From contig CM063106.1 in assembly GCA_031841125.1 (NCBI GenBank), forward strand, positions 74,140,101-74,204,100: a stretch of 64,000 nucleotides of DNA, written 5' to 3'. This document shows, one piece after another, positions 23,423 to 34,524 of this stretch. The notes below the pieces were generated by a model, which saw only the letters and a program-made list of their open reading frames with translations, ran no database searches and had not been told where the DNA came from. The DNA comes from Acanthococcus lagerstroemiae. Taxonomy: Eukaryota > Arthropoda > Insecta > Hemiptera > Eriococcidae. How positions within the stretch are numbered: position 1 is the first letter of the stretch; each line of letters begins with the position of its first letter. A program made the translations under genes and the position numbers.

Positions 23423-23602
23423 CAGGGCCACCAAGAGGTGGGAGAGGGTACTTTCTCCCCGGGCCTGGGTTTTTTGAGGGGGCCCGCAGAGTCACAGAAA
23501 TTATAATTATCAAATAGACAATATGCCTTTTTACGAGCAAAAAATTTCACTGTAGGCCCGCAGATTTTCCCCCCGGGCCCGGTTTGGCTCTTGGCGGCCC
23601 TG
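23423..23602. mobile_element. hAT-like MITE, 180 bp
   Basis: It starts CAGGGCCACCAAGAGG and ends CTCTTGGCGGCCCTG, near-perfect inverted termini of hAT style. The flanking 8-mers GGTATTCT (23415-23422) and AATATTCT (23603-23610) agree at 6 of 8 positions. The interior has two further inverted GGGCCC-rich words. Non-coding. Confidence 0.88.
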
Positions 23603-24033
23603 AATATTCTTGATGCCCGTTCAGTTTCTTGTTCTCGTCTCAATTTTTGATGATTGCATCAATATTGTTATCCCATTTGCCCTACATTGTCAATAAAATT
23701 GTCAAGAGTAGCAATATTGTTCAATATTATTGACCGCTGAAAACGCGCTCAACTCCCCATCAATAAAGAGCGCGCTAAACTTCCATAATAAATATTCACT
23801 CAGTATTTTTTCTTCCCATTTAATGAATAAAACTGAATTTTTCTTTTGGTAATGGAAATATTGTGAACCAAGACATGATAAACTATCTTGACTTTTCAGG
23901 CCAGTAGACACCCTGTAATCCGGAAAAAAGGCTTGAAACAAACATTTTAAAAAATACAACTGGTATCGAGACAAGATGGTAAAATCCACGATGATGTATC
24001 CGTACACCTCCCTATGCTTTTTCCACTCAAATG

Positions 24034-24234
24034 GACTGACTGACTGACTCAACACTCTTCATTCGCCGGCAAGTACCACACTCCTTGTAACAGCCGGTAT
24101 TCCCTTACGAGCATCACGTTCCTTGTGCTCGCAGGCTGGTACAAGGAACATGATGTTCGCAAGGGAATACAGGGTGATACAAGGAGTGTGGTACTTGCCG
24201 GCTAATGAAGAGTGTTGAGTCAGTCAGTCAGTCA
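24034..24234. mobile_element. 201-bp near-perfect palindrome (foldback element or hairpin-RNA locus)
   Basis: The 95-nt left arm (24034-24128) and the reverse complement of the right arm (24140-24234) differ at only about 7 positions, with an 11-nt loop. The arms begin with four GACT units, then 'caacactcttcatt' and 'gccggcaagtaccacactcc'. No target duplication is evident. A transcript would form one long duplex with few bulges. This is too long for a typical miRNA precursor and fits a foldback MITE or an hpRNA/endo-siRNA source. Confidence 0.85.
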
Positions 24235-24242
24235 ATCCAATC

Positions 24243-24273
24243 AATATTATTATTATTATTATTATTATTAATA
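24243..24273. repeat. (TTA)n microsatellite
   Basis: About nine TTA/ATT units directly downstream of the palindrome. Confidence 0.9.
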
Positions 24274-24274
24274 T

Positions 24275-26172
24275 TTTCATCTTCCTTTTTTCATCACTCT
24301 CCAATGTAACGCATTTTCCCGTTGTGTGCCAAAGTAAAGACATAAAAATTTCAAGAAGGGTAACTGTCCTATCTGTTGAACTGGATTGGTGGAATTTGTA
24401 GCGGATATTATTGTGCAACCCAAAATCCCCCCACCCTCCAAAAAGTCGAAAATGAGGTTTCAAAATTTGTTGGTAACAAAATATTTTTAGTTTCCGGTGA
24501 ATGATCCCTGCAACGTTCAGACTCTTTCGGACTTGTTTATAACTTATTACATTCGGTATGGTTATGTGGGTCGTGGGGTCGCAAGACGGAGAATATTCGC
24601 TATGGACAGCGCCCTCCGATAATTGAATAAGACGGTATAATATACACGGAGCTCACGTCGGAACGCTATTACGAGAATGGAAATGAAAACGAGACATCCC
24701 TCGGCGATATACCATTTCGCAGCGCTAACGATTACCCGCGATTTTGGCATCGTACTTCAGGACCGGAATTTGTTTCGCCGAATGCTTGTCACAAAACGAC
24801 CGGCGCAGAATAACGGGCAAAGACGCCGAGAAACAAGAGAACATATCGAAATGTTAGGAGACGTGTCGGCGGGAACGTGATCTGAACTCGAGACGCAATT
24901 TTTGTTCGGCCGAAGAACTCTCTACAATAATCTATAAAACGCGTACATGGCGCATCATGATTTTGAAATGAGAAACTGGTACGTCTGTGCCGTTCGAAAA
25001 TAATACCGACCACGTGATTCGAACCGATACCGTCGACCAAAATATTATTTTATTTACTAAACATATATACAGTAGTAACATTCCACGATTCCACGATTGC
25101 ATTACGTCTTCATCCGAACTCGTATATAGAAATTTTATTTACACCAGCTTGTTGACTTTTCTATTTAAGACGGTTTTTAACAGATGCTCTCTCGCTTAAT
25201 ATTCTTTCTCCGGTTCCAGTCGTTACTTACCTCGAGTTTATCTTCGTGCTTCGCCCTTACAACTTTCAGTGAGAAATTGAGTGAACTCGGGTACCTTCAA
25301 CTTATTGGTATTCCCAACGAATACGAATTTACTTTGTTCGCCGGCCGGACGTTATTTATGGGTCGAATTAAGCGAGTGTGAGATACGGCGCACACTAGTA
25401 ACCAAATATTCCGGTTGCGGTTTCCCAATGTATTAGTTATGTATACCGGAGGTCATTACTTAATCAAACGTACCCATGTATAGACTATTTGAAATTTAAA
25501 TGCCGGTTAACTTATCTATACGCGCTTCCACTCGGAGGGTAGATCCATCAAGATTGCTCATTCGGTGTCCATCTGTTTTTCCATTAATTGTGAAGCTTGA
25601 TTGGTTAACTGGAGTTGGTTACGCGGTATTCGCGGTTCCTTTGTCATATTTTTGGCTCTGATTCTATTGCCCCTTTTACTATTATTTTCTGCATTCGCTA
25701 TTGTAATGAAAATCGATTAAAATGAATGCCGAAAATAGTAACGAATAGTACAGAACCGCGCTGTCAAAAAAACTGGAAGAAATATTTCTCACGGAGAGTT
25801 GAAAGAACTTTCTTCTTTAGCCAGAAATGTTTCAGTTTACACAATACTAGGCTAATTTTAGCCTGAACCAGGGCACGGTGTCCATTCTTGTACGGAAATG
25901 ATTTTCCCTGAATTTTCCAGGTTTCCTAGGAAAATTTTTTCGGTTTTCCAGACCCTTCAAATACAAATTACACGGGGGTCAAAATTTTCTCGAAAATCGT
26001 GAGCGGCGAATATCGTCAATCACTCCAAAAACTTTTTTTTTACTAGCGTGTGCTTATGAATTTGTGGCAGAGGGGGGGGGGTACACATTTAATGATGGAA
26101 ATGAAAACGCGCTCTATAGGATGCAGCGTGGTGCAATGTCAATTAAAGACTTCATAGATTTTCTTTTAAATG
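24275..26172. other. Stretch without recognisable gene; CpG-rich core
   Basis: 24540-25460 has many CpG-containing words and no repeat signature, so it is probably unique host DNA. No exon is supportable. 25868-25965 ('cagggcacggtgtccatt', 'ccctgaattttccagg') resembles one end of a MITE family with termini like the element at 39141, without a visible partner end. Confidence 0.45.
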
Positions 26173-26190
26173 TGATGATATCCGGAGAAA

Positions 26191-26690
26191 NNNNNNNNNN
26201 NNNNNNNNNNNNNNNNNNNNNNNNNNNNNNNNNNNNNNNNNNNNNNNNNNNNNNNNNNNNNNNNNNNNNNNNNNNNNNNNNNNNNNNNNNNNNNNNNNNN
26301 NNNNNNNNNNNNNNNNNNNNNNNNNNNNNNNNNNNNNNNNNNNNNNNNNNNNNNNNNNNNNNNNNNNNNNNNNNNNNNNNNNNNNNNNNNNNNNNNNNNN
26401 NNNNNNNNNNNNNNNNNNNNNNNNNNNNNNNNNNNNNNNNNNNNNNNNNNNNNNNNNNNNNNNNNNNNNNNNNNNNNNNNNNNNNNNNNNNNNNNNNNNN
26501 NNNNNNNNNNNNNNNNNNNNNNNNNNNNNNNNNNNNNNNNNNNNNNNNNNNNNNNNNNNNNNNNNNNNNNNNNNNNNNNNNNNNNNNNNNNNNNNNNNNN
26601 NNNNNNNNNNNNNNNNNNNNNNNNNNNNNNNNNNNNNNNNNNNNNNNNNNNNNNNNNNNNNNNNNNNNNNNNNNNNNNNNNNNNNNNNNN
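26191..26690. other. Assembly gap (500 Ns)
   Basis: Exactly 500 N, a conventional placeholder length. The 18 bases before it (26173-26190) and the 18 bases after it (26691-26708) are identical. Open frames crossing it are meaningless. Confidence 0.99.
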
Positions 26691-26698
26691 TGATGATA

Positions 26699-27500
26699 TC
26701 CGGAGAAAGTCATTGGAAATATTCAGTAAAAATTTCAGTGTTTTCTAAAGAATTTCATCGAAAATCTTCGGGAAAATTTTCCATTAATTTTTAGAAAACT
26801 GCATCAGAAATTTTCAGAAAACAACTCTGATTATATCAGAAGAATCTCATCGAAAAATTTTAAAGAAAATTTCCAATGTTTTCAAAGAATGTTCTTTCTG
26901 AAGAATACTTCCAAGAATTATAGAAGGTACTTCTCAATGATTTCCGATAAAATCCTTTGAAATAGTTACCGAGTTTTCCAAAAAATTTTCACAAATTTCT
27001 TCTGAAATCATCGGATAATGTTTTTCAATGATGTCCGATAAAATTCATTGAAAATTATCGGAAATTTATCCTTAATATTTTCGATCAGTTTTGTCGAAAA
27101 TAATCTTCGAAAATCAAAGGAATCGTCCCGAATATTTTTCATGAAATTCCTTGGAAATAATCGAAGGTTTTTTCTGAAGATTTTCGGTACAATTCTTTAA
27201 AACTCTTGGTATTATTCCCCGAGTGCTTTCGACAAAATTCTCCCAAAATTCTCAGGAAATTCTCTCAAATAATTTTCATGAAACTTTTTGGAAAAACATG
27301 GAGATTTTCTCTAAACATTTCCGATGAGATTTTTCGGAAATCATCGGAATTGTTTTCGGAGAATTTTGAAAATTATCGGAAAATTTTCCTGACGATTTTC
27401 GAGAAAATTCATTGGAAAACACTGGACATTTTTCTGAATATCTCTGATGAAATTCTCCGGAAATTACACTTTTTCTCCAAGATTTCCGATGAATTCCTTA
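26699..27500. repeat. Diverged ~45-bp minisatellite, left part
   Basis: Words such as 'gaaatcat(t/c)ggagatttttc', 'gatttccgatgaaatt' and 'cttcggaaa' recur with about 45-bp spacing (15 codons). The plus-strand open frame 27206-27500 therefore shows a repeating 'NISDEI(F/L)RK'-type peptide. Copies differ substantially from each other. The block resumes after the inserted element at 27501-28391. Confidence 0.8.
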
Positions 27501-28391
27501 AGGCGGCTATACACTTAGCGTGGAAACAGACGATACGCGAGAAAAATCAGGCGAAACACGAGAAGCGAAAAGTGTATAGATGTCGTTCTCGTGATGCATC
27601 TCGTCATCTTTACAAGTTCATGTTTCGCGTTTCGTGTTCTCGCCAAGTGGTCGGCATTTTGACGAAATGTCAAAGGGTTTTCGTACTATACTGTCTAGAC
27701 AGATATGATGGCTATGAATTTTTCAATTCATCTGCATTTCAGTCGGGTGTCGGTTTTTAATTATTGAAGAGGCTTGGCTCAATTTTTCTCGCTGATTTCG
27801 AATTCGTTGTCCAAATTTAGCGCTGACCCTCCGTTGGGCAAAATTCAATTTTGCGACCTATGATTCCTTTTCATAGAACGCCTGACATTATTTAGTATAA
27901 TATGTATATAGATACAATATAAGGTCATACATCTGAAAATAATAGTCTCTTTCGTAATGCGATAATAATTACTATGTGGTCTTCAGATTTTTTTCAAATT
28001 TTGTGGATTAGTTACTCTTTCCCCAAAACCTCGGAAGTCTCATTCATTCACCCTTATCTGCATTTCTGAAGGATAGAGGAGCCGAAGAACAACCCGATGG
28101 CAGGATGTTCCAGAAAATGAATTCGTTGGTTTTCAGATTTTCGTTTCATTACGACTTTCTCAAAAAAATTTTTACACTGGGGAGAGGAGCTAGATTGAAT
28201 ATTTTTTCATTTTCGCGTCTTTTCGCGCCGATTTTCAGATTCTCGCGAACAGGATGAGATGAACAGACGAAACACGAAACAGCTGATATTGGGAGAAGTG
28301 TATAGTGATGGGTTCGCGTTTCATCATATTTTTCGTGAAATAGTTCGTGAAAAGTCACGAAATACGAAATACGCTAAGTGTATAGCCGCCT
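27501..28391. mobile_element. 891-bp TIR element with TTA target duplication (PIF/Harbinger-like?)
   Basis: Termini AGGCGGCTATACACTTAGCG(T) at 27501-27521 and the exact inverse at 28371-28391 are flanked by TTA on both sides (27498-27500 and 28392-28394). Joining the flanks gives back an uninterrupted minisatellite, so the boundaries are firm. Subterminal regions on both sides carry 'cgaaacacga' and 'gtgtatag' words. No transposase is encoded. A 3-bp TWA-type duplication is characteristic of PIF/Harbinger, which is my inference; the interior does not confirm it. Confidence 0.88.
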
Positions 28392-28785
28392 TTAGAAATC
28401 ATTGGAGATTTTTCTCAAACATTTTTGACGAAAATCTCTGAAAAGCATCAAAATTTTTTCTAAAGATATCCTTCCAAAATCATCAGAGATACTTCAAGAT
28501 GATTCTTGATAAAATTGTTTGGAATCATTGGAGATTTTTCCTAAAATTTCTGACAAAATTCGCCTGAAATCATTGGAGATATTTCTCAATGATTTCCGAT
28601 GAAATTCTTCGATAATTATCGCGAATTTCTCCTGAATAGGAGATTTTTTCGAAGATTTCCAAGGAAAAAATTCTTCCTGAAGATTCTTGATAAAATTCTT
28701 CCTGAAGATTCTTGATAAAATTCTTCAGAAGCGATTGGAGTTTTCCCCGAATATCCCATGAAATTCTTGTCGAAGAGACCGCTCG
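28392..28785. repeat. Diverged ~45-bp minisatellite, right part
   Basis: It continues the array of 26699-27500. Two consecutive units near 28520-28610 show the 45-bp spacing of 'gaa(a)tcattggagat' most clearly, and 28675-28725 contains a recent exact doubling of 'gaagattcttgataaaattc'. Confidence 0.8.
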
Positions 28786-28789
28786 CCTG

Positions 28790-29080
28790 GCGAAACAAGG
28801 TGCGCCTGATTTCGCGAAAAACTAGTTTTCCTATGGCGGAAGGAAATCCGACTAACCCTGTATATATATGTACGGAGAAGATTTTAGGCGCTGGGGCTTC
28901 AACCCCCCCCCCCTAAGTTTTCGCTCTATTTCCGCCCCTGAACTTAGGTATTGTAACTTACTTCGCTGTATCACAGTCTTATTTCTTCTTATTTTTTTTT
29001 TTAAATTAAATAATGGAAACTAGGGTAGTACTTGAACTTGAAAAACAATTTTCTACTCTAATCGCTTGGACGCCACGTTT
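28790..29080. other. Unassigned; possible MITE end
   Basis: 28885-28929 has a C9 run and ends 'ccgcccctg', which looks like the right terminus of a MITE whose left end is not visible. Confidence 0.35.
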
Positions 29081-29082
29081 TT

Positions 29083-29334
29083 TCTTCGCTCGTGTGACAG
29101 TGAACATATTGCATCGTGCTAATCAAGCCGCCTTCATGGCGCGGACACGAACGCGCGGCATGAGATCTACGCGTTGTTTTTTCCGCACGTTTTCGATCCG
29201 TCGCGGATAAAACGACGCGACGGACTTATTCGCTTCATATGACAGCGTTCATATGCGGATGTACTTTCAAACCGCGCGTAAATTTATCCGACGCGTTCTC
29301 ACGTTAAAAAAACGCTCGTGTGACACTAGCCTAA
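29083..29334. mobile_element. Probable MITE remnant ending in a CACTAGCC terminus
   Basis: The right end 'aaacgctcgtgtgacactagcc' is followed by TAA. A related word 'cgctcgtgtgacagtg' lies at about 29088 in the same orientation, and the CpG-rich interior has a 'ccgtcgcg/cgcgacgg' stem at 29197-29221. The expected inverted left end is not seen, so this is a partial or rearranged copy. Confidence 0.45.
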
Positions 29335-29483
29335 TGTATATGTAACTATGAGGCATTTTGAGCTCGTTTTAGAAATATGAGGTTTTCAACCCCCTAATAA
29401 TTTCTGAAGGGAGACAGTTACAGTCGCCAAATTTTAACATAATATGGGGAAGTTCAATGTAAGAGGATTCCGAAAAGTTCAGG

Positions 29484-29860
29484 GGCGCCAGTATTGGCCG
29501 ACGCCATCAAGATTCCCTACAGAAGAGCGGAAATGGAGAAAATTCAGCGAAAAGCCGCGATGAGGTGTGTCAGTGCGTACCGCACCGTTTCTCCGGAGGC
29601 AGTAGGCGTGTTAGCGCGTATACCGCCGATCGAACTCAAGGTCGACGAGATGGGGGAGGTCTACAGTGCGCAAAAGAGAGCGAAAACGAAACGGGAAGCA
29701 ATTCGGGTCAAGCGGACGCGTTTCAGAAGTGGAAGGACGCTAACTGACTCAAGTCTTGAGCGGCCACTGCTGCTTCGGCACGTATCCACACCGGATGGCG
29801 ACATGCATCCCTCTAGTCACTGATGCGATACTCCATGAGTGCATCACCATACGCTCCGTT
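29484..29860 (+). pseudogene. R1-clade LINE, C-terminal ORF2 fragment
   Basis: The frame from 29494 reads 'ADAIKIPYRRAEMEKIQRK', then 'RCVSAYRTVSPEAVGVLA' and 'IPPIEL'. This is the conserved post-RT region of R1-type retrotransposons (normally preceded by 'YGAPVW'). After about 29750 a frameshifted continuation gives 'CFGTYPHRM' and then 'ILHECITI', remnants of the C-terminal zinc-knuckle region, with intervening sequence missing. RT and endonuclease domains are absent. A dead, internally deleted relic. Confidence 0.8.
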
Positions 29861-30896
29861 AGACATTCTCAAACCTTAATTCCCCTCCCCAGCCAATGAC
29901 GAACTTACAAAGTGCTACTGACCCACAAATAGCTAGTAAGTATTTGATGGCGCATTGTATCATAATCTACGAATTTACTGGCGAAAACTTCACTCATTTT
30001 AATAGAACATCAAAAGAAAGACTGTCGGCGAAGTCATTAAACTCCATTAAAGTTTATTTTACGAAACCCTCGTTATTCTTTCGCGCATGTAATAAGCTAA
30101 GCGTCTACGTACAAAACTGTCGCGGAAACAGCTCTTCGCGTACCGCGGTAGAGTAGCCTATAGTGTTCTTGCCCTGATGACCTCAAATTTTTTCATTATT
30201 TTCGCGGCTGACGAGCCGAGCTTGCACGAAGGGCGAAGAGCGGCGACGAACAAAACGAAAATATGAAAGAAGAACTAAAACGCCAGAAATTTCAGTTGCT
30301 AGAAGAACAAAAGAATGGGAGACGAAACCGATAAAAACAACTTTAAAGAGACCTAATATACATTAACTTTTAAGAGCCTCAGAACTCGGCGTGTTGTTCA
30401 CAATATCGTCGGGTATAACGGAAATAATATCCAAACTTTCCTTTCAAAAACAAGACGTAGTTGAGCTAATGTTGGTGTATATATATAGGATCTTCTTCGA
30501 GAATAATAAAAGGCGAAGAGGACGCGGCAACTACTTGAGAATCCTTTTAAATTGAAGATCAACAAGAAAGTAAACAATAGACGTTAGCGTTGACGTTTTA
30601 CACCTTCTAATGAAGGAAACACTCCCAGGACGGAGAATTCGGAAGACGAGACGCAGCTTTTTGCGAACATAAGGTAAATAGTAATAAAATGCCGTGTTGA
30701 TACAGGTACTGACACGCATGTATGGAAAATAATACCAAAATTGAGAAATTATTTTTTGAACGAGCTCTGAAAACGCAAAGATAATATCGCTCGTTACGCT
30801 GCCCCAATGAAATGAATTATTTCATATTTGACAATCGGTACATAAAGGTTATTTGCAATCACCATTTCTTACAGTTTTGAGGCAATGTAAGATGAG
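29861..30896. other. Stretch without recognisable gene
   Basis: 29860-30350 is CpG-rich, the rest AT-rich. No gene or repeat recognised. Confidence 0.45.
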
Positions 30897-30908
30897 GAAC
30901 AGTTAAAG

Positions 30909-31758
30909 CAGAGTTGGACAGAATAATATTCGAATCCTGAATAATGAATAATGCAACCTTTATTCGTTATTCACGAATAATGAATAATTTGAATAACGAA
31001 TAGTTCATTCGTTAGTCGTAAGTATGAATAACGAATAGTCATTCATTATTCAGCAATCAGTATTCAGTAACATCAATCACGCGAATAATGAAATCAGACT
31101 CGTAGCCAAAGTGGAGCCAAGGGGACGTTGCCTTCCCCTGGCGCAGGCATTCCCCCCCCCTCCCCCGAGAAAATCGGAAAACTTTATTTACTTTCTAATT
31201 ACCCCAGTAAAATTAGGGAGAAAAAATATTCCCTCCCACCAAAAATATATTTAACCCCCCTCCAAAAAAATCTGAAAAAAAAATTTTACACCCTCCTTCC
31301 CAGCAAGAATATTCCCCCTCTCCAAAAAAATCCCCAAAAATGTACCCCTCCACCACAAAAAATTCCCCTGAGAAAAAATAGCCCTCCCCAAAAAATATTT
31401 ACCCCCACACACACACACACAAATCCCCCTCCCAATATTTTCACAGTGTTCTAATATTGGCGATTTTTAAAAAATACTTCAATTTTCGACTTTTTCTCCC
31501 TTGAAAATCTTATTTTGCCCCCTCGGTCCCCTTTGAAAACATCCTGGCTACGCCACTGATCCTCGTTAAATTTTCTGTTTTGTTACATGAATAACGAATA
31601 ACGATGATTAACGAATATTAATTCACATCTTCATTTTACTGAATAATGATTGATGAATAATTTTACGTGTTTACGAATAATGAATAACGAATAATGATTC
31701 AACTGTTATTCATGATTATTAATCGAATAACGTCTTATTCGAATAACGCCCAACTCTG
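30909..31758. mobile_element. hAT-like MITE with (GAATAACGAATAATG)n interior, middle of nest
   Basis: It starts CAGAGTTGGACAGAATAAT and ends ATTCGAATAACGCCCAACTCTG (inverse CAGAGTTGGGCGTTATTCGA). The 8-bp flanks AGTTAAAG (30901-30908) and AATTAAAG (31759-31766) match at 7 of 8 positions. The interior is made of 'gaataatgaataacgaata' variants on both sides of a second inserted element. Non-coding. Confidence 0.9.
31095..31558. mobile_element. C-rich MITE, innermost of nest
   Basis: It starts CAGACTCGTAGCCAAAG and ends CTGGCTACGCCACTG. The interior has repeated 'ccctcc(c)aaaaaaat' words and a (CA)n run near 31407. The last ~115 bp is shared with 20280-20663, defining a family. No clear target duplication. 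The Pro-rich open frame 31128-31454 is compositional. Confidence 0.78.
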
Positions 31759-31954
31759 AATTAAAGAGCTTTCCGTGGAAACGACCCAAATCAGTTTTGA
31801 AATTTCGACTTTGCCGCCAGGTAGCGCTATATCCGCCACTCATCCGCGGCAGTTCATTCAGCAAAACAGAAGCAGTTACGTTGCTATCTGGCGGCGAAGG
31901 TGAAATTTCAAAACTGACAGGTTTTTTTCACGGGAAGTTCTTCAATTGTTTATA

Positions 31955-33675
31955 GACAACCGGTGTATTTACCCTTATTTTAGTTGTGATATTTTCCATG
32001 GTTATTACGATATTTTCTAAAAAAAAAACTTATTGTAACCCCATCAAGTAATATTTCACGCCACTACATTCGATTTTAGACCGAAGTTCTCGAAGGCAAC
32101 CGAGGAAATTAAATGTGTTTTGGTATTCTTACAAGAGGCAATTAAAATTTTTCTCAAATTATGCAGAGACCTACTTCTGAGTTAGGGTATTTATGAATAA
32201 AACAACGCAAAGTTATAACAAATTCTGTAGTTTCGTGGCCAATTTCATTAAGACTTTCTGAAAAAGCATTATGGATTTCGTGTATGTTACAGGTCTGTTC
32301 AATAAACTTCTAGAACGTATAACTTTTTCTGTCTCAGCACTGAATAAACTGAAACTGATTTGTTAATAATGGGACTATCTGAGCTCAACGTGAATAAAAT
32401 TTTAAGCGGCAAGTGAGCCTTATCCATAGCTAATCAATGGATTGAGAAATAATTTTCGCTTCAATAGAGCCTAGGAAAATTTGTTTTTAAATGAGCAACT
32501 ATCACCTTGTTCTTACTTTTAGACCAAAATCTAGTACAAATTTGTAATTCTTTCTTATTCGATGATAGTGGGGCGTAGATCCTGTGCAACTTTTTGGGCA
32601 TATTTCTTGAGATATATTTCAGAGTTTGTAAGATTTATTAGTTAGATACTTTTCTGCGTAGAGTGTGCTATGTTTGGAAGATATTTCACTTTGTAGCTGA
32701 TTGCTGACAGTAATCTTTCAATTTTATTTCTAGTTAATTTAGCAAAATACACTATTTTTCTGAAAATCTACTGAAAAACATGCTATTTGCATATCTACAT
32801 GCTCACTTTTTGGAAGAGAAATGTAGAAAGAATTGACTAAATGATTATATTTTCAAAAGAATGACCAAAACTGACCAAAAATAACTTGAGATTTAAAAAA
32901 TGACCTAGTGGCCACCTTAAATTAGATACGTCCATATCAAAACCGGATCCAAATGGCGCCTATTAGAAACTGACGCCAAGGGCAAACTACCTATTTTGCA
33001 CTATGGGAAATCTGGTACTAATCACAATACACAAATACGAAATAGTAGTTGCCTAGTGTACTAAATGCTCCAACATTCAACCATTCCTCACATCTAACGC
33101 TGTCAAAATGAAGAGATATAAACGAGCTCTGAAAGGCATGGATGAAAGAATGAAAATGATACGAGCGCAAGCAGAAGACACTCTACATTACTTCTCGAAA
33201 GAACAGATAAGTACAGTAAAAAGCAAACTTCTGTACTCTGTAAGGAGGGATATCAACATGAAAAATGGTGCGAAATACAAATTCGAATTCCCATTCGTCT
33301 GATTCAGATTGCGGGTAGAGGCGAGAAAGATTCGAAACATTTGCCCGTTTGTTTATCTTATCCGGAGAATGTAAGTACACAATACCCATATACATACACA
33401 TCGCATAAGCCGAATCCTGCGAATCCGACAAGCTGTTACAAATACACCATCTTCTACACGTATACTGAAATACCCTCGTTGACTTGTATCACGATACCGA
33501 CATCAGATATCCGAGTACGAATTGCTCAAAAGTCAGCTGATTCGTCATTCGACTGGAGATGTTGCCGCGAAACTCGACACGATCGAAGAAGGCGGACAAC
33601 GAACTCGGCGTTAAAAAATCTTCAATTTCCAAATTTGGATTCTCCGAGTCGTCTTAATCAGCGTTAGTCTACAAC
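31955..33675. other. Stretch without recognisable gene
   Basis: AT-rich to about 33050. 33108-33302 and 33341-33667 are open on the plus strand with charged/Thr-rich products but no recognisable family, so I leave them uncalled. Confidence 0.4.
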
Positions 33676-33679
33676 GCCA

Positions 33680-34478
33680 GTGTAGTAATTTCGATGATAA
33701 AAACTACCGATAATTCCTAACTTTTTCCTCTCGAGAAAGTAAATTAATCTTGGGTGAAAAGATAGCGGCCAGAATGAGGCGAGGAAAAAAAAGTATACGA
33801 AAATTCGGGATAATGGAAATAAATGGATACCGATGATTAATAGACGACATTTTCCGTTACGGGTATAAGAAAAAGAAAACGAGTAGCGAGAAATACGAAC
33901 CTGAACACGGAGGGCTTAAAATTGCGCGCGTAGACTCGGATGAGTCTCTCGGCGGCGGAAATAAAAAACGTTTTAAAGGGGCCGCGGGTGGGCATTAAAA
34001 CGAGACAGGGGCGGGGACGCGGAGAAGAGCATCGCGTATACACCCATGCTAAGTACGGCCGGACGTAAAGAGAAAAGACCGAGGTAAGATTTCCATCGAG
34101 TTATTAATTTCGCCTGCAGCCGAAGATGTCGGCTAAACGGGGAGGGGTTTACTCGTGGCTGCTTTTAATTACCATGTGCGACGTAAGCCGTCAAAATTTA
34201 ACGCCAACAGGCGAACGGTCTCGGTTTTGAAAACGAGGTTAGAAGGATAACACGCCTTTCAAAGTGTTTCGAAAATGTGGTACCCTAAAGAGTAAAAAAA
34301 AAAAAAAAAAAAAAGCGAGTCGTCGAGCCCGGATTTTACGCCACTGTCCAATTTGACTAGAATGCGGATGGAATCTCAAATCGGCTGATTTATGTACTTT
34401 CGCAGCACATACGATAACCTCTCCTAATTCGACTGAAAGTGTTTGTTCGTTCGTATTTATTGAAGGTAAAAGAGTCTC

Positions 34479-34524
<46 letters not shown>

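Larger units (their letters stand above)
30898..31951. mobile_element. Palindromic MITE (outermost of a three-element nest)
   Basis: The left arm is 30898-30908 continued at 31767-31811; the right arm is 31880-31951. Joined across the inserted element, the left arm matches the inverse of the right over about 70 nt at roughly 80%, including 'tcagttttgaaatttc' and 'gccgccag.tagc' on both sides. Without the insertion it is about 195 bp and nearly all inverted repeat. No target duplication identified. Confidence 0.8.

Noticed and set aside
24034..24234. miRNA precursor
   Set aside because: The arms (95 nt) are far longer than usual and almost fully paired; a foldback element or hpRNA fits better.
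26064..26713. About 200-codon open frames on both strands
   Set aside because: They consist of gap Ns.
27206..27760. 184-codon open frame as a repeat protein gene
   Set aside because: The first part is the minisatellite and the last part runs into an inserted TIR element across its boundary at 27501.
29477..29490. CAGGGGCG start of a MITE pairing with the CGCCCCTG end at 28929
   Set aside because: The two ends face away from each other, so they cannot bound one element.
33108..33667. Host exons in two open frames
   Set aside because: No recognisable motif, no supportable splice pattern and ordinary lengths for chance frames.
34294..34520. Processed pseudogene or SINE between the A-run and T-run
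   Set aside because: The 170 bp between them shows no similarity to a gene or pol III promoter and no flanking duplication.
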